Notes: a model not told the origin generated them from the letters alone. DNA of 9,440 nt from Candidatus Krumholzibacteriia bacterium (GCA_027056825.1 JALUJS010000353.1:1-9440), one strand, 5' to 3'; numbered from the stretch's first letter, positions 1 to 6,684 are shown. Numbers and translations: made by a program.

Positions 1-1
1 G

Positions 2-655
2 GCCTCGTCCGGCCCCGCCGCCGCGGCGGCGCCCCGCGCGGGAAAGACCCCGCACCGGGGCAACGGGTTCTGGATAACGGCCATGGCCGTCTCCACCGGC
101 GGTCCCGAGGCCCTGACCAGGGTGATTCCCGGGCTGCCGGCCGATTACCCCACTCCCATCGTGATGGTACAACACATGCCTCCGCACTTTACGACGTCCC
201 TGGCCCGCAGTCTCGATCTGCGTTCGGCCATCAAGGTCGTGGAAGCGGAGGCCGGCATGATATTGGAGCCGGGCACGGCCTACCTGGCTCCCGGGGGCCG
301 GCACATGACGGGGGGGTTGGCGGGGGGACGGCTGCAGATCGGGATCAACGACGACGAGCCCGAGTGCAACGTCAGGCCGGCGGCGGACGTGCTGTTCCGT
401 TCTCTGGCCGGCATTCCCAACCGGCAGGACGTCCTGGCGGTGGTCATGACGGGAATGGGTGAGGACGGCAGGCGGGGGGTGGATCACCTAAAGCGTGTGG
501 GCTGCTTCTGCCTGGCCCAGGCGGAGGACAGCTGCGTGGTCTACGGAATGCCGCGGGCGGTTGTGGACGCGGGGTTGGCCGACGAGGTTGTGCCCCTGGA
601 GGACCTGGCCGGCCGCATGACGGGCCTGGTTTCGCGCACGGCCCTGAAGGTTTGA
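2..655 (+). CDS. cheB: CheB protein-glutamate methylesterase/deamidase, C-terminal part (5' end cut by window)
   Basis: CheB removes methyl groups from glutamates on chemoreceptors and deamidates receptor glutamines, which drives adaptation in the cytoplasm. The reading frame is open to the left edge, so the protein starts outside the window; ATG 83 lies inside the catalytic domain and is not the start. The first ~25 visible codons form an Ala/Pro/Gly-rich stretch typical of the linker between receiver and catalytic domains. The methylesterase fold then follows with the catalytic triad in place: Ser in AVSTGGPEAL (visible residue 31), His in VQHMPPHF (58) and Asp in VMTGMGEDG (155). The conserved APGGRHM and RPAADVLFRS blocks are also present. 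The usual family serine in RPS is alanine here, which is minor. Whether a receiver domain precedes the linker cannot be seen. It is followed by cheR after 33 nt, so the two are very likely co-transcribed. Confidence 0.95.
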   Translation, partial: ASSGPAAAAAPRAGKTPHRGNGFWITAMAVSTGGPEALTRVIPGLPADYPTPIVMVQHMPPHFTTSLARSLDLRSAIKVVEAEAGMILEPGTAYLAPGGRHMTGGLAGGRLQIGINDDEPECNVRPAADVLFRSLAGIPNRQDVLAVVMTGMGEDGRRGVDHLKRVGCFCLAQAEDSCVVYGMPRAVVDAGLADEVVPLEDLAGRMTGLVSRTALKV

Positions 656-688
656 ACGGAATATCCGGTGCAACAGGAAAGGAAGAGG

Positions 689-1765
689 ATGATCACCCCA
701 ACACCCAGCATCGACCAGGAATCCTTCGATGCCTTGAGGCACTGCCTGGAGAGGGAAGTGGGCATCGCCCTGGGCGACGACAAGAAGTACCTGATCGAAA
801 CGCGCCTGAAGGGCATCCTGGTGGAGGAAGGCTGCACCGACTGGCCGGAATTCCTGCAGCGGGCCCGCAACGATTCCGGCGGACGTATCCGGGATCTGAT
901 CATCGACGCCATGACCACCAACGAGACCCTCTGGTTCCGCGACGAGGACCCGTACACGGTCCTGCGCGAGGTCCTGCTGCCCCGCTGGGCGGGGGAGATC
1001 AGGCAGGGCAGGCGGGACAAGGTCCGCATCTGGTGCTCGGCCTGCTCCACCGGACAGGAGCCCTATTCGGTCATGATCACCATCCTCGAGTACGCCCGGA
1101 CCGGCGGTGAGTTGCGGCCGGAACAGGTGGAGATCCTGGCCACCGACATCTCGGACACGGCCCTGGCCACCGCCCGCGCCGGGCGGTACAACTCCGTGGC
1201 CATGTCCCGTGGCATGCCCGCGGATCTGCGCGCCCGCTATTTCATCGAGGACGGGCGGACGAGCACGGTAAGGCCCGCGGTGGCCCGCCCGGTGACCTTC
1301 CGCAAGTTCAACCTGCAGTCCTGCTTTTCCCTGCTGGGCAAGTTCGACGCAGTGCTGAACCGCTACGTGGCCATCTACTTCGGCGAGGATTTCAAGCGGG
1401 AGCTGTACCGCAAGATCCGCGGGGTACTGAACCCCGGCGGGGTCCTGTTCCTGGGCTCCTCGGAATCGCTGACGGGCTTCACCGAAGGCTTCCAGGCCCG
1501 GCGCTGCGGCAAGGCCGTCTACTACGAGGTGGAGCAGGAGTCCGCCACGCAGGCGCTGGAACGCAACCTGGACCTGATGCGCGGGAACCACCCCGCCGGA
1601 CGCACGGCCGATCCCTCGGCCCCGGACCTGGGGCTTGCCAAGCCCGCCCCAGTAGCCGTCACCGAAGCGGGGGCCGATGAAGGGGAAGCCGCCGTCGGAG
1701 CGGAGCGGACCCAAGCGGATCTCAAGGAAGTCATTGCCCGTCTGAAAGCCTTGAACAACTCCTGA
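689..1765 (+). CDS. cheR: CheR chemotaxis protein methyltransferase
   Basis: CheR transfers methyl groups from S-adenosylmethionine to receptor glutamates, opposing CheB. The 358-residue protein shows the N-terminal helical CheR domain (about 8-75) ending in TTNETLWFRD. The methyltransferase domain follows, with SAM-binding motif IWCSACSTGQEPYS (114-127), the acidic ATDIS strand (151-155) and FDAVLNRYVAIYF (219-231). The last motif is usually CRNVLIYF, so Asn is replaced by Tyr here. Residues 283-358 are an extra Ala/Pro/Glu-rich tail ending in a short charged helix (ADLKEVIARLKAL); E. coli CheR is about 286 residues and lacks it. I chose ATG 689 because AGGAAAGG lies 6-8 nt upstream. An in-frame GTG at 668 would add seven residues that are encoded by the purine-rich ribosome binding site itself, so it is less likely. 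The gene lies 33 nt after cheB and ends 19 nt before a strong hairpin. Confidence 0.95.
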   Translation: MITPTPSIDQESFDALRHCLEREVGIALGDDKKYLIETRLKGILVEEGCTDWPEFLQRARNDSGGRIRDLIIDAMTTNETLWFRDEDPYTVLREVLLPRWAGEIRQGRRDKVRIWCSACSTGQEPYSVMITILEYARTGGELRPEQVEILATDISDTALATARAGRYNSVAMSRGMPADLRARYFIEDGRTSTVRPAVARPVTFRKFNLQSCFSLLGKFDAVLNRYVAIYFGEDFKRELYRKIRGVLNPGGVLFLGSSESLTGFTEGFQARRCGKAVYYEVEQESATQALERNLDLMRGNHPAGRTADPSAPDLGLAKPAPVAVTEAGADEGEAAVGAERTQADLKEVIARLKALNNS

Positions 1766-1784
1766 TCACGAAACAGAAGGACGA

Positions 1785-1810
1785 AGGCCGCAGCCCGGAG
1801 GCTGCGGCCT
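1785..1810. terminator. Hairpin terminator shared by convergent genes
   Basis: A perfect 11-bp inverted repeat (AGGCCGCAGCC / GGCTGCGGCCT) with a CGGA loop lies in the 72-bp gap between convergent cheR and the PAS-receptor gene. No clear T run follows on the plus strand. On the minus strand the stem is followed by a pyrimidine-rich stretch (tcgtccttctgttt), so intrinsic termination looks better for the minus-strand operon. A bidirectional role is inferred from its position. Confidence 0.7.
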
Positions 1811-1837
1811 CGGCATATCCGGGGATGCCTGTCCGAG

Positions 1838-3127
1838 TCAGGGGAGGCGTCGGTAGATCTCGACCGCCCTGGAGATGTCCTCCCGCCGGGGCTTGCAGCG
1901 CACCGAGATGTAGCCGGTGATTTTTCCCTCGCTGAAGCAGGGAAAGACCATGGCGCGCACCCAGTAGATACGCCCCAATTTGCCGCGGTTGGCCACGAAG
2001 CCCTCCCAGATGTTTCCGGACCGGATGACCTGCCACAGGTCGGCGAAGGCGGCCTTGGGCATGTCCGGGTGCCGGATCACGTTGTGGGGCCGGCCGACCA
2101 GCTCCCCGGGCTCGTACTGGGCGCACTCGTAGAAGATGTTGTTGGCGAAGGTGATGACACCCTTGGGGTTGGTGGCGGAAATGAGGATGTCGTCCTCCGC
2201 CAGGACGTATTCCTCCTCCGGAATGGCGAAGCGTTCGGGGGCCTCGAAGTCGCTCTGCTCGACCAGCGGCGCGAGGCGGTCCAGGGGATTGTCACCCCCA
2301 GTGAAGAGACCCTTGTGGCGCAGGAGGCCGGTCAGGGAGGCGTAGGTCTTGCCGATGACGTCAAGCTCGGAAATCTCGTTCTCCACGCGGGAGGCCGACT
2401 GGTCGAGGGTCTGGAAGTTTTCCAGGGATCCCTGGATGCTCACCGACACAGCCCGGTTGAGATCGCGGACCTCCTCGGACCGCTGGCGGGTCTGGTCGAC
2501 GCCGGCGACAGCCTGCTCCATCATCTTCCCGGCGCGGAGCACCTTGGCGGTCAGATCGCCGATGGATTCCCCGATCTGTTCCAGCGTCTGGGAGATCTCC
2601 TCGTTGGCCTGCTTGGTGGTATGGGACAGTTCCTTGACCTCGTTGGCCACAACGGCGAAACCTTTGCCCGCCTCGCCGGCGGTGGCGGCCTCGATGGTGG
2701 CGTTGAGGGCCAGGAGCTTGGTGCGGTCGGCGATCTTGTTGATGGTCTTCAGAAGCTTGTCCACCGCCTGGAAGGATTCGTTGACCGCGCCCATGCTCTC
2801 GACGACGGTGGCCAGTTCGCGGGCGGTTTCCTGGATCTCCCCGGCCGACCGGGTCATTTCCCCGTGGATGCCGTCCACATTCATCGAGACCGTCTCCATG
2901 CTCGACAGGACGGTGTTGAAATCCTCGATGCTGCGGCGGATGGCTTCAATCTGCAGCTCCACGCCGGTCCTGGTGGAATGAGCCACCCTGGAGAGTCCGA
3001 GGCTCGAGGCCTCGATGAGGGCGTTGCTGAGCTTGACCTGGTCGAATCCGTGGGGCCGCGTCCCGGACGGGGCGTCGGTATCCGAGGTCTCGGCCAACGC
3101 GACGTCGGCGGTCGTATCTTTCACCAT
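1838..3127 (-). CDS. Soluble methyl-accepting chemotaxis protein with C-terminal Aer-like PAS domain
   Basis: This is a cytoplasmic chemoreceptor of 429 residues with no membrane segment and no HAMP domain. A charged, disordered-looking N-terminus (1-30) leads into the coiled-coil signalling domain (about 50-255). The hairpin tip is DRTKLLALNATIEAATAGE (134-152). A linker follows, then a PAS domain (about 308-425) very like E. coli Aer, including GRPHNVIRHPDMPKAAFADLW (345-365, of which HNVIRHPDMPK is the diagnostic core) and YWVRA (388-392). Aer binds FAD in this PAS domain to sense redox state; flavin binding here is inference. The layout is reversed relative to Aer, where PAS is N-terminal. 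The tip has Lys137 where most receptors have Asn (QTN to RTK). No pentapeptide of the xWxxF type is at the C-terminus. ATG 3127 is supported by AAAGGA 7 nt upstream, itself preceded by AGGAGG. It is the second gene of an operon, 40 nt after the PilJ-type receptor. Confidence 0.93.
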   Translation of the reverse strand: MVKDTTADVALAETSDTDAPSGTRPHGFDQVKLSNALIEASSLGLSRVAHSTRTGVELQIEAIRRSIEDFNTVLSSMETVSMNVDGIHGEMTRSAGEIQETARELATVVESMGAVNESFQAVDKLLKTINKIADRTKLLALNATIEAATAGEAGKGFAVVANEVKELSHTTKQANEEISQTLEQIGESIGDLTAKVLRAGKMMEQAVAGVDQTRQRSEEVRDLNRAVSVSIQGSLENFQTLDQSASRVENEISELDVIGKTYASLTGLLRHKGLFTGGDNPLDRLAPLVEQSDFEAPERFAIPEEEYVLAEDDILISATNPKGVITFANNIFYECAQYEPGELVGRPHNVIRHPDMPKAAFADLWQVIRSGNIWEGFVANRGKLGRIYWVRAMVFPCFSEGKITGYISVRCKPRREDISRAVEIYRRLP

Positions 3128-3167
3128 AGTGTGATCCTTTCCTCCTGAGCCGGTCCCGGCCGGTGTA

Positions 3168-4853
3168 TCACACCTGGAAGACCGACATCATGTCATGCAG
3201 CTCGGCAGCCAGCCGGGTCAGGTCCTGGGCGGAAACGAAATCCTCGTCGTCGTCCGCATCCCCGGCGTTCCCGGCCAGCTTCACCATGTTGGTCGAAATT
3301 CCCGTGACGCCTTCCACGGCGCCCTGCAGGCTCCTGGAAATCTCCGTGATGGCCTTGGCCGCCTCCTCGACGTTCCGCGTGACGTGGTCGGAGTTCTGGG
3401 ACAGCCGCTGCACGCTGCCGGAGATCTCGCTCACGGCCATGGATTGCTGACCCACCGCGGTGGAGATGTTCCCGTTGATGGCGTTCACGTTCTCGATGAT
3501 TTCGCTGATGTTCATGATGGACGAGGTCACGTTCCCGGTGGTGGCCTGGATGCCCTGCACCTGGTTGCGGATCTCCTCGGTGGCGCTGGCGGTCTGGCGG
3601 GCAAGCTCCTTGACCTCGTTGGCCACCACGGCGAAGCCCTTGCCCGCCTCGCCCGCGCTGGCGGCCTCGATGGTCGCGTTGAGGGCCAGCAGGTTGGTCT
3701 GATTGGCGACGTCGGAGATCAGCTCCACGACCTTGCTGATGGCCGTGGCCGCGTTTTCGAGTTCGGCGACTGCGGTCTTGGTGTCGCGCGTTACCTGGGC
3801 GGCCTGGTTCGAAACCTCGGACGCCTGGCTGGTGTTGCCGGAGATGTCCTGCAGGGACGCCGACATCTCCTCGATGGCGGCGGCAACCGTGCCGATGGCC
3901 TCGTTGATGTCGACGGAGGAACCGGCCACCGTCTTCATGCTCGCCGAAAGCTCCTCGACGGCCGAACCCACCGTATGCAGCTCCCCGGAGATGTCCGTGG
4001 CCAGGTGGGAGACCTTGTCCGACTGGTGCAGAAGCTTGGTGGAGGAATCGCTCAGGGTCTCGGCGTTTTGGAAAATGCCCCGGACCATGTCGGCGAGGCT
4101 GCGGGCCATCCTGTTCATGGAGGCCCCGAGGTCGTTGATCTCCCGGATGCCCCTGGATTCCAGGGTGTCGCCCAGGTTTCCGCCGGCGATGACCTGGGCG
4201 AAGTTCAGGGCGTTCTGCAGGGGGTGGACGAGTTGGCGGGTGACCATCCAGAAGGTGAAGATCGTCAGCAGCACGCCCAGGACGATGGCGATGTTCTGGA
4301 CCAGGCTCAGGGTTGCCCGCTTGGCGTCGGAGGCTTTCTGGAACGCGCCGGTCGCGGCGTTCATGGCCTTGAGCAGATCGAGGTTCCGGGCCGTCAGCAG
4401 GGCGAGGCCCTGCTTGAATTCCGGACTCCCGGGCTGGCAGGCGCCGGTGGCGATGGGTTCGAGGGCGGGGGTGAGCTCGTTCCAGAGCCCGATCCCCTTG
4501 GCCAGGGTCTCCAGGACATGTGGATCCTTGGCCGGGGGCAGGGTAACTTCGTCCCCGGTGGCCCCGACGGTGGTGCCGCCGTTTTGCAGGGCGCTGAGAG
4601 TCCTGTCGAACAGGGACACCGTGCCGGCGAATTTCTCCCGCCACTTCTCCTGCTCCTCCCGGCTCTCGGCCTGGTTGAGCAGCAGGGCTTCTTTCGCCAT
4701 GCGCTGGCTGAACATCCGCTGGCGCCCCGCCAGGTTGATCTGCAGGCCGTCGGCCTTCTGGTTGCCCAGGGTCCAGGTCGTGAACCCGATGGAACCGACC
4801 AGCAGGATGAACAGCGAACCGACCGCCAGACCCAACACGTGCTTTACCGTCAT
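3168..4853 (-). CDS. Transmembrane methyl-accepting chemotaxis protein with PilJ/NarX-like periplasmic sensor
   Basis: This is a 561-residue classical chemoreceptor. It has membrane segment 1 (about 7-29), a periplasmic domain (30-182), membrane segment 2 (about 184-206), HAMP (207-260) and the coiled-coil signalling domain (about 285-520). The hairpin tip is NQTNLLALNATIEAASAGEA (384-403). Directly after membrane segment 1 comes INLAGRQRMFSQRMAKEALL (39-58), the signature of the type IV pilus transducer (PilJ) N-terminal domain, related to the P-box of NarX-type nitrate sensors. The ligand is unknown; a small anion or another compound is possible. The open frame extends to 5012, but ATG 4853 is preferred: GGGAGGT lies 9 nt upstream, the N-terminal signal-anchor follows directly, and the extra 53 residues (encoded by promoter-region DNA) resemble nothing. 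The C-terminus ends MMSVFQV, with no CheR-binding pentapeptide. It is the first gene of the operon with the PAS receptor and diverges from the CZB receptor. Confidence 0.94.
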   Translation of the reverse strand: MTVKHVLGLAVGSLFILLVGSIGFTTWTLGNQKADGLQINLAGRQRMFSQRMAKEALLLNQAESREEQEKWREKFAGTVSLFDRTLSALQNGGTTVGATGDEVTLPPAKDPHVLETLAKGIGLWNELTPALEPIATGACQPGSPEFKQGLALLTARNLDLLKAMNAATGAFQKASDAKRATLSLVQNIAIVLGVLLTIFTFWMVTRQLVHPLQNALNFAQVIAGGNLGDTLESRGIREINDLGASMNRMARSLADMVRGIFQNAETLSDSSTKLLHQSDKVSHLATDISGELHTVGSAVEELSASMKTVAGSSVDINEAIGTVAAAIEEMSASLQDISGNTSQASEVSNQAAQVTRDTKTAVAELENAATAISKVVELISDVANQTNLLALNATIEAASAGEAGKGFAVVANEVKELARQTASATEEIRNQVQGIQATTGNVTSSIMNISEIIENVNAINGNISTAVGQQSMAVSEISGSVQRLSQNSDHVTRNVEEAAKAITEISRSLQGAVEGVTGISTNMVKLAGNAGDADDDEDFVSAQDLTRLAAELHDMMSVFQV

Positions 4854-4863
4854 GACCTGTCGA

Positions 4864-4875
4864 CCTCCCGGGAGG
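4864..4875. promoter_or_regulatory. Palindromic Shine-Dalgarno site of the PilJ-type receptor
   Basis: The ribosome binding site that fixes the start at 4853 lies inside a perfect 12-bp palindrome, CCTCCCGGGAGG. On the minus strand the GGGAGG half sits 10 nt from the ATG (GGGAGGT, 9 nt). The palindrome could fold back only weakly (four base pairs around a four-base loop), so any sequestering effect is speculative. The same palindrome places a GGGAGG on the plus strand too. Confidence 0.6.
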
Positions 4876-4912
4876 ACTTGATGACCCGAATGCAGACAAT
4901 CGCTCCCGTGGT

Positions 4913-4939
4913 ATTTCGGCAGGATCGGGGCTCGATTGA
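4913..4939 (-). promoter_or_regulatory. Candidate sigma-28 (FliA) promoter for the two-receptor operon
   Basis: Reading the minus strand, TCAATCGA (-35, 4939-4932) is followed after exactly 11 nt by GCCGAAAT (-10, 4920-4913). The enterobacterial sigma-28 consensus is TAAAGTTT-N11-GCCGATAA, so the -10 matches 6 of 8 positions and the -35 only 3 of 8. The predicted start near 4906 would give a leader of about 53 nt before ATG 4853. It would also lie downstream of the longer in-frame extension to 5012, consistent with rejecting that start. Confidence 0.45.
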
Positions 4940-4992
4940 GGATGATTTCGGACAGGCAGCGGAACCGATGACGGGGGAACCCTTCAACGTCC

Positions 4993-5019
4993 TCAAGTAG
5001 CGTCCCGCTCATCCGATAT
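4993..5019 (+). promoter_or_regulatory. Candidate sigma-28 (FliA) promoter for the CZB receptor
   Basis: TCAAGTAG (-35, 4993-5000) is followed after exactly 11 nt by TCCGATAT (-10, 5012-5019). Against TAAAGTTT-N11-GCCGATAA this is 5 of 8 and 6 of 8 matches. TCAAG is also the -35 form I recall for Pseudomonas FliA promoters. Transcription would begin near 5026, about 47 nt before ATG 5073. Chemoreceptor genes are commonly under sigma-28 control in flagellated bacteria, which supports the call. Confidence 0.55.
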
Positions 5020-5033
5020 CCGGGTTGGATGGT

Positions 5034-5045
5034 TGGTAATTACCA
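5034..5045. promoter_or_regulatory. 12-bp perfect palindrome, possible operator
   Basis: TGGTAATTACCA is a perfect palindrome in the leader of the CZB receptor. It sits about 8-20 nt downstream of the predicted sigma-28 start and ends 27 nt before the ATG. Its AT-rich core stands out from the GC-rich surroundings. A protein-binding role is inference; no regulator gene is in the window. Confidence 0.3.
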
Positions 5046-5072
5046 CCTGGATCCAATGGAGGTTGGCGGTAA

Positions 5073-6590
5073 ATGAAATTCCGGGTGAGGGATGGTTTGT
5101 TCCCTGTTTCAGGTCTCGCGTGGGTCGCCATTATCCTGATGGCGGTAACCGGCAACGGTGGTTATTCTGCCGCCGCCGTGGCAGTTGGCGGTCTCCTGTT
5201 GTCCTTTGCGGAGCGGCGGGCGGGAAAGGGCGACCCCGGTGGTGCCCGCCCCGCTCTTGAAGCCCTGGCCGCAGGGGACATCAAGACAGCTTCCGAGTTG
5301 GATCTGGACGGCACCCCGTTCAGCGACGCCCTTGGCCGCATGACCCGGCGCCTGCGGTCGATTTTTTCCGATCTGAAGAACACCAGTTCGACCCTGCAGG
5401 GATCCTCGGGGCAGTTGACGGGGACCGCGGACGAGATGGTCAGGGCGGCGACGGAGACCAGCGCCCTTTCCGATTCCGTGGCTGGAGCCACCGGACGCCT
5501 TTCCCAACGCATGCGGGAGGTCTCCGGCTCCACCAGCGAGATGTCGTCTGCGGTGGACGCGGTGGCGGGCGCGCTCGGCGAGATGAACGCCTCCTTTTCC
5601 GAGGTGACGCGCAATTGCGTCAGGGCGTCCTCGGTCACGGCCAAGGCCAGGGACCAGGCGGGCCGGACCGCCGGCACCATGGAATGCCTCGGGCGGTCGG
5701 CGGAGGACATCGGAAAAGTCCTGGACACCATCGAGTCCATAGCGGACCAGACCAACCTGCTGGCCCTCAACGCCACCATCGAGGCGGCCAGCGCGGGCGA
5801 GGCGGGCAAGGGCTTCGCCGTGGTGGCCAACGAGGTCAAGGAGTTGTCGAAGCAGACGGCCCAGGCCACCGAGGAGATCGCGGCGCAGATCGAGGAGATG
5901 CGGCGCAACACCGAGGAGGCCATCAGGGCTTCGCGCGACATCGGGGAAACCATCGCGGAAGTCAATGACATCACCCAGATCATCGCCGCCGCCGCGGAGG
6001 AGCAACTGTCCACATCCGGGCAGATTTCCGACAGCATCCGTTCCGTGGCGGAATCCTCCCAGGCTATTGCCGCCAGCGTCGCCGTGACCAGCGAGGGCAT
6101 CGAGGAGATCGCCGCCAGCGTCCAGCAGGTCAACAGGACTTCCGGGGTCACAGCCTCCGGCGCCTACGAGGTCAATCTCAGCGCCCTGGAGCTGGATCGC
6201 ATGGCCGGTCGGATCGAGGAGATCCTGGGCAGCCTGGTGATCCAGGACGAGAAGTTCGACATCGCGGTGATCAAGAAGGCCCACAACACCTGGCTGGCGA
6301 GTTTGCGCAAGCTGATCCAGGGGGTGGAGCCCATGGACCTGGACAAGGTCAATTCCAGCCACTCATGCGCCTTCGGCAAGTGGTATCACTCGGAGGAAGG
6401 CCAGCAGTGGAAGCACCTGCCGGAGTTCGTCGAGGTGGGGCGGTATCATGACCTGGTTCATGAGGTGGGCCGCAATGTGGTGGTCCGGCACAACGAGGGG
6501 GACAATGCGGGGGCCGTCAAGCTCATGGACGAATTGACGGGCATCCGGGACAAGCTGTTCGACACCCTGGACGCCTTGTACAGGGCCTGA
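5073..6590 (+). CDS. Methyl-accepting chemotaxis protein with N-terminal membrane hairpin and C-terminal CZB zinc-binding domain
   Basis: This 505-residue chemoreceptor starts with two close hydrophobic segments (about 13-27 and 32-47) separated by a few residues. It is therefore membrane-anchored with essentially no periplasmic sensor. A degenerate HAMP-like stretch (about 58-105) leads to the coiled-coil signalling domain (about 110-380), whose hairpin tip is DQTNLLALNATIEAASAGEA (225-244). The C-terminus (about 395-505) is a CZB domain. The pattern HxxW (His404-Trp407), CxFGxW (Cys432-Trp437) and HxxxH (His459, His463) fits the family motif, with spacings of 24 and 21 residues. CZB domains bind zinc through three His and one Cys; in receptors such as Helicobacter TlpD the Cys-zinc centre responds to zinc or oxidants like hypochlorite. 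That role here is inference. Start ATG 5073 has GGAGGT 9 nt upstream. The gene diverges from the PilJ-type receptor and ends at a strong terminator. Confidence 0.94.
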   Translation: MKFRVRDGLFPVSGLAWVAIILMAVTGNGGYSAAAVAVGGLLLSFAERRAGKGDPGGARPALEALAAGDIKTASELDLDGTPFSDALGRMTRRLRSIFSDLKNTSSTLQGSSGQLTGTADEMVRAATETSALSDSVAGATGRLSQRMREVSGSTSEMSSAVDAVAGALGEMNASFSEVTRNCVRASSVTAKARDQAGRTAGTMECLGRSAEDIGKVLDTIESIADQTNLLALNATIEAASAGEAGKGFAVVANEVKELSKQTAQATEEIAAQIEEMRRNTEEAIRASRDIGETIAEVNDITQIIAAAAEEQLSTSGQISDSIRSVAESSQAIAASVAVTSEGIEEIAASVQQVNRTSGVTASGAYEVNLSALELDRMAGRIEEILGSLVIQDEKFDIAVIKKAHNTWLASLRKLIQGVEPMDLDKVNSSHSCAFGKWYHSEEGQQWKHLPEFVEVGRYHDLVHEVGRNVVVRHNEGDNAGAVKLMDELTGIRDKLFDTLDALYRA

Positions 6591-6609
6591 CCCGCGGGTT
6601 CTGCCGTTT

Positions 6610-6646
6610 GGCCGCGCCGGGATGCCCCGGTGCGGCCGTCGTTTTT
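6610..6646 (+). terminator. Rho-independent terminator of the CZB receptor gene
   Basis: A 12-bp stem (GGCCGCGCCGGG / CCCGGTGCGGCC, with one G-U pair) and ATGC loop spans 6610-6637. After GTCG comes a run of five T (6642-6646) on the plus strand. It lies 19 nt after the stop codon, in the 94-bp gap before the convergent glycosyltransferase gene. The minus strand has no T run after the stem. Confidence 0.8.
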
Positions 6647-6684
6647 CAGAGATACCGCCACGCAGCCCGGGTACCTTCCCCCTG

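Noticed and set aside
488..1714. A 408-codon open frame on the minus strand opposite cheB/cheR
   Set aside because: It is a third-position GC shadow of cheR with no family motif and Gly/Ala/Arg/Gln-biased composition. The plus-strand frame is unambiguous.
3128..3167. Short inverted repeats (GGTGT/ACACC and GCCGG/CCGGC) between the two minus-strand receptor genes, considered as an internal terminator
   Set aside because: Arms are only 5 bp with tiny loops and no T run follows; the 40-nt gap is better read as a simple intra-operon spacer.
4881..5000. A 39-codon plus-strand ORF (MTRMQTIAPV...PFNVLK) with GGGAGG 5 nt upstream
   Set aside because: Its ribosome binding site is just the other half of the palindrome serving the minus-strand gene. 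It overlaps both candidate sigma-28 promoters, its stop codon lies in a -35 element, and no promoter is seen for it.
3195..5000. A 601-codon plus-strand frame opposite the PilJ-type receptor
   Set aside because: It is the antisense shadow of a coiled-coil gene; no recognisable domain, and it runs through the promoter region.
4854..5012. N-terminal extension of the PilJ-type receptor to ATG 5012
   Set aside because: ATG 4853 has a strong ribosome binding site and begins the membrane anchor. The extra residues are unlike the family and overlap the divergent promoter region.
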